DNA of 44,660 nucleotides, taken from assembly GCF_002104995.1 (NCBI RefSeq), contig NW_024468318.1:1-44660 (forward strand). The letters are read 5' to 3'. Position 1 is the first letter of the stretch, and the number at the start of each line of letters is the position of its first letter. Origin of the DNA: Linderina pennispora (lineage: Eukaryota > Kickxellomycota > Kickxellomycetes > Kickxellales > Kickxellaceae). The translations under genes and the position numbers were made by a program. Of the stretch, positions 38,644-44,660 are shown in pieces. Below the pieces are notes generated by a model that was not told the origin of the DNA, made no database searches, and was given only the letters and a program-made list of their open reading frames with translations.

Positions 38644-39312
38644 TCAGTTCCCCACGCCCTCCCCCGATATCTTCAGATCAGACACTGCCTCGTACAGGAG
38701 CTGATTCTGGAGGTCATAGAAGCGCACCGCTGCGCTGGCTGTCCCCTTGCTGGCACCATACAGCCATGCATGCACTTTGACAAAGCTGGCTGTGAAAACC
38801 GGCTTCCGGTAGTCCATCTTCATCGTCGACACTACTACGTCCTGGCCTGAGAAGTTGAGTGCCGCCGCCAGCCCCATCAGTGAAGTTGCCAGCGTTGCCG
38901 TCATGCCGCCGTGGATCACGCCCGGGTGTCCTGCCACGTTCTCATTAATGTAGTCTACCATTGTCACCATGGGCACGCTAAACCTGCCTGGCTGTCGGGC
39001 GGCAGGAATGGTCGTCTGCTGGAGCTGCTGGGAGAGGTCGCTGTTGGCTTTCCATGCGAACAGCAGTGGCGGGACGCGGTTGAGGTTGGTGTACCCGAAG
39101 TGGTTGGCGAATTCGCCGAGCTGCTGCTTCGCCTGCCTGATATCGATCGCCTGGCAATTGCTGTTCTGTTCAAGCTCCTGGACTGCTGGCAGCGCTGCCC
39201 GCTCTCTGACGATGCTGTCGATGCTCCGCAGTTCGCCGGTCATCAATTGCCGGATGCAATTCCTTGATAATGGTCCGAGAACCTGTCGGCGTGCCTGAAA
39301 AAGTGTTGTCAT
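38644..39312 (-). CDS. hotdog-fold (4HBT) thioesterase with HGG motif
   Basis: The 222-aa protein carries HPGVIHGGMTATLATSLMG (about residues 129-147), the classical PaaI/4HBT loop and helix, then strands DVVVSTMKMDYRKPVF, ASFVKVHAWLYGAS and GTASAAVRFYDLQNQLLYEA. The N-terminal 100 residues are helical and include a possible presequence (MTTLFQARRQVLGPLSRNC). The likely reaction is hydrolysis of an acyl-CoA; the substrate is unknown. ATG 39312 is chosen, since the frame upstream opens only with GTG. The adjacent thioesterase shares the fold but little evident sequence, so an old duplication is possible. Confidence 0.82.
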   Translation of the reverse strand: MTTLFQARRQVLGPLSRNCIRQLMTGELRSIDSIVRERAALPAVQELEQNSNCQAIDIRQAKQQLGEFANHFGYTNLNRVPPLLFAWKANSDLSQQLQQTTIPAARQPGRFSVPMVTMVDYINENVAGHPGVIHGGMTATLATSLMGLAAALNFSGQDVVVSTMKMDYRKPVFTASFVKVHAWLYGASKGTASAAVRFYDLQNQLLYEAVSDLKISGEGVGN

Positions 39313-40116
39313 TGAAAAAAGCACTGGAAGTTGCAATTGCAGAGAGAAAAGGAGTATTTCTGCGTATCGCTTTTCCACACTGGATGTTTATCAGGCTGCA
39401 TGAGAATGGCTCGCCCACTTGTGCTGCGAACCAGCTGTCGCTGCCATTGCGATAGCTGGATCTGGACCCGACTCTGCCTTCAAACTTTTTCTTGTGTAAT
39501 TCTATGTGCAAGTTGCCACCCGTGCAAGTATTTGCTACCAGCTACTTTGCTCTCAGGACACGAGTGTTGTAATCATGGCTACTTTATTTTTTACCTTTGG
39601 GACCCATCTCCTCGAAGCTTTTTGTAAAACACACAGTCGCCATGAGCTTTCTACACACCCGGCTTCTGTTCTTTCTGATGTCGCTGTTGTGCTTTATTCA
39701 CTCCTCCAATGGCTGCAGTTACTGAACTGCTAATAAAATCAAACGAGTGGAGGCACATTCACTCGATTAGCATAAACTGTCGCTATCAGCCATGCCATGC
39801 CATGCCATGATCTGCACAGGAGAACTCCCATGTCGACATGACAAAGAACATGGGGCGCTGGAGTGATCCAGTCAACTACCAGCCTCATCGAGCCCTCCCT
39901 TTCTGCAGCTGCGCAGTTATTTTTCATCAATCACTGCTGTAGCATTGTGTCTAATGCCACCTGTCGATGCTCAGCCTTCAGCAGACATGCATATAAACAC
40001 ACGCTTAACCACCGTACTCTCTGCCAACGGATTCTTTTGCAAGATTTCATTTCCAGCTAGTATTGTACTCATTTTAAAACCATCTCTATTCCACAACATT
40101 CTTCTCTAGCTCTGCT
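39313..40116. promoter_or_regulatory. divergent spacer with TATA box at 39992-39997
   Basis: No gene is seen. Four GCCAT units lie at 39789-39808. TATAAA at 39992-39997 is 120 bp before the ATG at 40117. Confidence 0.45.
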
Positions 40117-40752
40117 ATGGGTCTCTTCAAGCTGTTTCACAACGCTCCTATCTACGAGGCACCGGCTATCCAAAGCTCTCTATTCGGATCCCTGTGCAGG
40201 GTATGTAGTTTGCAATAACCGATGCATTCCCCAGCAACACTGCTCTTCTAACCGCTAGAATTAATATAGATACAGGAATGGACTATTATCGCTGCCCTAT
40301 GTGCCTTGCTTTACTACCAAAGTGCATTCTGTATCTATTTGACCCTCGGTGCAGTGCAGTGCTCGATTATAAACAAGATATTTAAGCGGGCATTCCGACA
40401 GGAGCATCCCAGTCAGCGTAGAACCGGTGCTGCAGCATACAGGATGCTGTCTACCGATAATGTAACAGCTGCGTATATTACCGCCATCCTGTCTTCATTG
40501 CTGCTGTCAGAGTACTACGACGATCCAACCTACATTGTCTACATGTTGATGGCCAGTCTTGTCAGCATCCTGGCTATCCTTGTTTTTTTATCCCGTGTGA
40601 CTTTCAGATCTCAGACGGTTGCCCAGGTTTCTGTAGGGCTCCTAGTTGGCACGATCTTTGGGACGACATGGCAGCTGCAGCGACACACACTGCACCCACA
40701 TATTGACACTGCAGTGGTGGTGGTTTCTGAGCACATTTCCGATTGTTTGTAA
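40117..40752 (+). CDS. PAP2/dolichyldiphosphatase-like protein lacking catalytic residues
   Basis: Two exons, 40117-40200 and 40270-40752, give 188 aa with intron donor GTATGT and acceptor ATATAG. The protein is multi-spanning and follows dolichyldiphosphatase (Cax4/DOLPP1), an ER-lumen phosphatase that recycles dolichol. Each catalytic motif is changed. The K-x6-RP motif reads KRAFRQEHP (Arg to His), the PSSH motif in GYGMPSSH reads AYRMLSTD (Ser-His lost) and the SR-x5-H motif reads SRVTFRSQT (His to Gln). The scaffold around them (CSIINKIFKR, LSRV, AQVSVGLLVGTIFG) is kept and the frame is open, so it looks like a maintained pseudo-enzyme. The acceptor could instead be six bases later, with no frame effect. 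TATA is 120 bp upstream. Confidence 0.7.
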
Positions 40753-41105
40753 TCAGGATAGCCAACTCGCTTCAACAGCTATGTTTACCTCTGAGATGCG
40801 AACATCCAGGACACAAGCGTAGTATGAGAGGAACTGCGTCAAGAGGGCTGGCTGTAACCATGCGAGGAGACCTGGCGGCTCCTGGTCTGTGGAGGGAATG
40901 TCGGTGCGGCAAATCGCATATTCGCAGACGCGATCAGCTGATTACCTGATGTGATCACAAAGCGCTCAGCTCAATATTTTTTCGTCGAAAAGGGGTTAAC
41001 GATAAGCGTGCAGTGCAGTTCAAAGCCAACGGCTGCTTTTCAACCTTCAATTCCAGCAACTCAAAAAACCATTCTTTAATACATTCAGGTCCATTGCGAT
41101 TCGAT
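40753..41105. other. short spacer before the mL38 gene
   Basis: 353 bp; no gene seen. The mL38 frame is open back to 41013 with CTG and GTG codons but no better ATG, so this is leader. Confidence 0.45.
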
Positions 41106-42147
41106 ATGCAGTCAGTCTCAAAGTTGCTCAGGACATCGCGGGTCGCTGCTGCCTTGCCGCGGATGAAGGCGGTGCGGTTCCAGTCGACATACACAAAGCC
41201 GCGGACGGGTGTGAACCCCGCCTACGACGAGGCCCTGAAGGTGATCGAGGCATACAAGATCAAAAAGACATCCGAGGCCGAGGCTGCGGCAAAAGAGCTG
41301 AAGGACGCGCAGGCAAAGAGCGCCAGCTCTGCGGAGGTCAGCGCGCTGAAGAAGAAGTACTTTGATCTGGCAGTGGAGGCCGAGATCAACGACTCGGAGG
41401 TCCTGTGGAATGCGCGGCACGGCAACTACGATCTGTCCGAAGCCTGTATACGCGCACCTGAAGGAGCAGGCGTGGCGGGCGCGCCCGCTGGAGATTCTGA
41501 TGCAGCGCCTGCTGCAGATGTACGTGCTGCCGGATCTGCTGGACCCGCGCGAGGTCGGCATTCCGCAAGCGCAGCTCAACGTTGCCCTGGCAGAGGCCCT
41601 GCTTGAGCCTGGATCGGTGATCGAGCCCAGCGAGGCGCGCAAGCAGCCGGAGATCGAGTTGACGACCTTCCACGAGGACACGCGGCTGCACACCCTGGTG
41701 ATGGTGGACCTGGACGAGCCGCATGTCGAGCAGCAGACGTTCCGCGAGCAGTTCCACTGGGTGGTCGCCAATCTACCGTTCTCGATGAGCCAGACCAAGA
41801 CGCAGATCAGCGAGGGCAGCGAGCTGCTGGCGTACATTCCGCCGCACCCCGCGCGCGGCTCGCCGACACACCGCTACGCGTTTGTTGCCTTTGAGCAGCC
41901 CGACGGTGGCAAGCAGCGGATAGAGAACATTGAGGTGTCGCGCGATCTCGTGCTGCGCGAGTTCGCCAAGCAGCACCATCTGCGCCCCGTCGGCCTGTCG
42001 TTCTTCCGCGCCAACTGGAACGAGTCCGTCGACGAGGTGTACCGCGATGTGCTCAAGCTGGCCCCGCCCAGCTATGGCCAGATGCCTGCGTTGCGCACGA
42101 ACGTCACCCCCGATGGCCGCCAGATCAACGCCTATGCCAACTACTAG
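41106..42147 (+). CDS. MRPL35: mitochondrial large-subunit ribosomal protein mL38 (MRPL35), one frameshift
   Basis: mL38 is a PEBP-fold protein of the mitoribosomal large subunit. The first part (41106 to about 41440) has a basic presequence (SVSKLLRTSRVAAALPRMK) and a helical region ending NARHGNYDLSE. The second part, in the next frame, starts PVYAHLKEQAWRARPLEIL and contains the PEBP domain with LHTLVMVDLDEP, QFHWVVANLPF, LLAYIPPHPARGSPTHRYAF and LVLREFAKQHHLRPVGLSFFRANW. Dropping one A of the pair at 41440-41441 joins the two into about 346 aa, close to yeast Mrpl35 (367). A one-base difference cannot be an intron, so it is a sequence error or a real mutation. Confidence 0.9.
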
Positions 42148-43007
42148 ACCTTCCTTCCTCTTTGGTTCCATAGCAGGGACAGTGATCTTCACAAATACAT
42201 CATCTGTGATAGCAGCGGTTATAATGCAGGAGGACGCTGGGAGGGGCTGGGGTGGATTTCTAGAAGGCGGCCAGGGCGATGCTCACAGCAGGCTACTGCA
42301 ATTGTGCAATTTCGCCTGCAGCTACGTGTCTGCAAAGCCCAGATGCCCGGGATCCTCCCAGGCGCTACCAAAAAACTGGCCTCGCTGTCAGTTTTGCGGC
42401 TGTGTGAAGATAACCTTAGCGAGCTGGTTCCTTTCACGTGAAGATTGGACGATCGCACCGGCCTTTGGGTTGCAAGGTAAAAAACTACGGCGCGCCAAGT
42501 GCTTGCCTAGGAAATGAGGCGAGGGACAGCAGGCAGGCGAGCGGCTTCTTTGCCATGGACGCAATGCCGGAGCTAGCGCGCTGGGCTGTATTCAGGCCGC
42601 CCTGTGGGTGCGATGACGCCTGCTTGAACGCACAGGGCGCGCTCTGGCCAGCAGGCAGAGATAAGCGGGATGGGGGCAGGGCTCTGTCTGCGCTCGGGAG
42701 TCTGTGGACGAGTAAGAATCCAGAGTCAGCTCGCGCCTGCAGTTTTCCACTCGCCTCCCCCAAAATAAAAAATCACCGGGGCCGCCGCTCTGCGCCAGAG
42801 TCGGACAGCGCTCGAAATAAATAGGCTGGTGGCGGACCCCTTGCCTTGTTGCTTCTTTTCGAAGCTGTCGGCTGTTCAACTCAATTTTTTTCTTACTCTA
42901 CCTCTCATTTCCTTCTGAATTCGCTTGTTTGGGCGGATATATTTGGGACGCACCCCTTGCTACCACCACACCAGGCAAATAAAGATCGAAGCGGCTGCTC
43001 CTCAACT
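42148..43007. promoter_or_regulatory. spacer upstream of the phosphotransferase gene
   Basis: 860 bp with no supportable gene. The last 170 bp are CT-rich, with TTTTTTTCTTACTC-type leader sequence just before the ATG, as in other expressed genes here. Confidence 0.45.
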
Positions 43008-44441
43008 ATGTTCAGCAGCATTAGACAGTACTTCCCCAGCGACGACGAGTACGTCTCGGAGAGCGCCCTCAAGAACCTGCGCAACTACCAGTACCGGGCT
43101 GTCGACAAGTCCTTTTGACAAAATACCTGTACCGCACTACTGGAGTGGGCCGTGACCCTGTTTCCGCGGTGGATGGCGTAAGTATCTGCGCACCTGCGCG
43201 GCTAGGGCAAGAGCAGCACAGGCACCGACATGAGTGCAAACAAATACGAATTCGCTGTGCACTAACCCTCTCATCGCCGCCCCCTCTCTTTCCTGTTTCT
43301 AGGCCCAACCTCATTACGCTCACTGGCCTGAGTTTTGATCTTTGACGTCTTTCTGCTGCTGCTGCTTATGCCCGATCTCGGGGACCCGGGCCTGGTGGCT
43401 CTATTTTGCCTTTGGTATCGGCATGTGGCTGTACTCGACCTTTGACAACGTCGACGGAAAGCAGGCGCGGCGGACAGGCACATCGAGCCCGCTGGGCGAG
43501 CTGTTTGACCATGGCTGCGACGCGTTGAACTGCACGATTGCGGGGATCGTCGAGGCCTCGGCGTTTGGATGCGGAATTTCTTGGCAGACAGTGACCATTA
43601 TTTTCCTGACCACATCGACATTCTTCCTCTCGACCTGGGAGGAGTACCACACGGGCGTGCTGTACCTGGGGTACATTAACGCCCGACCGAGGTCCTGACG
43701 TTCGCCGTGTTCGCGTGCTTTGCGTCGGGAATCTGGGGCCCGGGATCTGGCATGTGTCGGCGGCTACCGGCATCCCCATTTTCGGCTCTCTGTTCCCCGC
43801 CACCTGGGAAGTCATGGATGCTGCACTGTTCGTTACTGTCCTGGCCGCTGTCTTTGGCCACTACGGCGTGTGCTGCTGGAACGTGTACAAGGCATGCAAG
43901 GAGCAGAACCGCAGCTTCGCTGCCACCCTGCCCCAGCTCCTCCAGTACGTCGCCTACGCAACCAGCTGCTACGTCTGGCTGACCACCTCGGTCAGCATCT
44001 TCCACAACAACCACCTGGTGCTGTTCCTCGTCACCTCGGGCATCGTGTTTGGCCGCATTGTGGTAAGTACTATGTATACGGCGAGGTCATGCGACGCAGC
44101 ACTGCCTGCCACCCGCCCCCGCTACCATTGATTTTGATGTGCTAATCCTGCCCAATCGCTTCACACTCTCTCTGTAGAGCAAGATCATTCTTGCGCACCT
44201 CACCGAGATGCCGTTCCCGTCCTACACCGTTCAGATGGTTCCGCTGGTCGTCGGCGCCGCACTCTCGTTCTTTGGTTTGTTCTCGGCCAGGACCGAGCTT
44301 TTGTTCCTGGTCATTTCGTTCCTGTTCGTCACAGTCGCGTACTTCCACTGGGCCCTGGTCGTCATTGAGCGTTTCTGCGAGTTCCTCGGCATCAACTGCC
44401 TCACCATTGCACCCCGTAAGAATCGAAAGAAGGCAGAGTAA
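43008..44441 (+). CDS. EPT1: CDP-alcohol phosphotransferase (choline/ethanolamine, CPT1/EPT1 type), frameshifted
   Basis: This ER enzyme makes phosphatidylethanolamine or phosphatidylcholine from diacylglycerol and CDP-alcohol. Exons are about 43008-43177, 43303-44062 and 44178-44441, with donors GTAAGT, acceptors TTTCTAG and TCTGTAG. The N-terminus reads ALKNLRNYQYRAVDKS, the family start. The catalytic signature DG-x2-AR-x8-G-x3-D-x3-D is intact in DNVDGKQARRTG...GELFDHGCD (about 43445-43522). Many membrane segments follow, ending ERFCEFLGINCLTIAPRKN. One-base homopolymer changes break the frame near 43113, 43130, 43147, 43334, 43380, 43681 and 43737; each is resolved by one base more or less. 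The corrected protein would be about 390-400 aa. CPT1 cannot be told from EPT1 by eye. Confidence 0.88.
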
Positions 44442-44660
44442 ATTATTGTTGCCAACCCCTCCTCACACTGCATATTCTCATATTTGCACCCTCTATCCAC
44501 CACTACGGTATATCATTATCTTTTCTTATTCTGCCCCTGGGATTGTGTCCCTTCTCTGGCACCACTCTATATCCTTACTCCAAATCCATTTTTCATACTC
44601 GATCTGGCCAGACCTTGCCGGTCTTGGATCTTTTTCTGTCTTTGCGCCTATTTCTCATAT
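44442..44660. other. 3' flank of the phosphotransferase gene
   Basis: CT-rich non-coding sequence to the window end. No gene is seen. Confidence 0.4.

Noticed and set aside
39789-39808. GCCAT tandem units as a possible CRISPR or regulatory array
   Set aside because: Only four 5-bp units without spacers; a plain microsatellite.

Overview
The window reads as nuclear DNA of an early-diverging fungus. Introns are few and short (about 80-230 nt) with GTAAGT-like donors and YAG acceptors, housekeeping genes are GC-rich, and gene-poor spacers are AT-rich. It carries fungal markers such as an ATO/GPR1-type transporter, a Mid1 calcium-channel subunit and an Hst3/Hst4-type sirtuin. A divergent F-box/LRR-like gene and a relic of a Fanzor/TnpB-like element remind me of Kickxellomycotina (Coemansia relatives); that placement is inference.

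Layout. 1-3027 (-): SUN-domain nuclear-envelope protein, broken by many one-base frameshifts and cut by the window edge. 3028-5514: gene-poor, perhaps a decayed gene. 5515-6879 (-): PRELI/Ups lipid-transfer protein and Pol I subunit Rpa12, divergent from CCT5 (7131-8857, +), which is followed by a Mid1-like protein (9153-11522). 13142-13843 (+): ATO-family transporter. 14544-15890 (-): Bcs1. 17380-17562 (+): a 60-residue zinc-finger protein. 17.6-21.6 kb: an AT-rich block with an F-box/LRR-like gene. 22640-23338 (+): mitochondrial Mn-SOD, tail to tail with a ten-pass membrane protein (23352-25301, -). 25750-27005 (+): Oma1 protease, whose HExxH motif is completed by a 20-nt micro-exon. 27134-28252 (-): mucin-like membrane protein, divergent from a sirtuin (28858-30318, +). 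31938-33590 (+): repeat-rich membrane protein. 34040-35341 (+): Fanzor-like relic. 35565-37333 (-): unknown membrane protein. 37687-39312 (-): two adjacent hotdog thioesterases. 40117-40752 (+): a PAP2/dolichyldiphosphatase-like protein lacking its catalytic residues. 41106-42147 (+): mitoribosomal protein mL38. 43008-44441 (+): CDP-alcohol phosphotransferase (EPT1/CPT1 type).

Mitochondrial functions are frequent: PRELI/Ups, Bcs1, Mn-SOD, Oma1, mL38 and probably one thioesterase. Genes are otherwise independent eukaryotic units, with no operon-like logic. Frameshifts at homopolymers concentrate at both ends of the window while the interior genes read cleanly, which suggests low consensus quality at contig ends rather than pseudogenes. 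No CRISPR array, rRNA or convincing tRNA was found.
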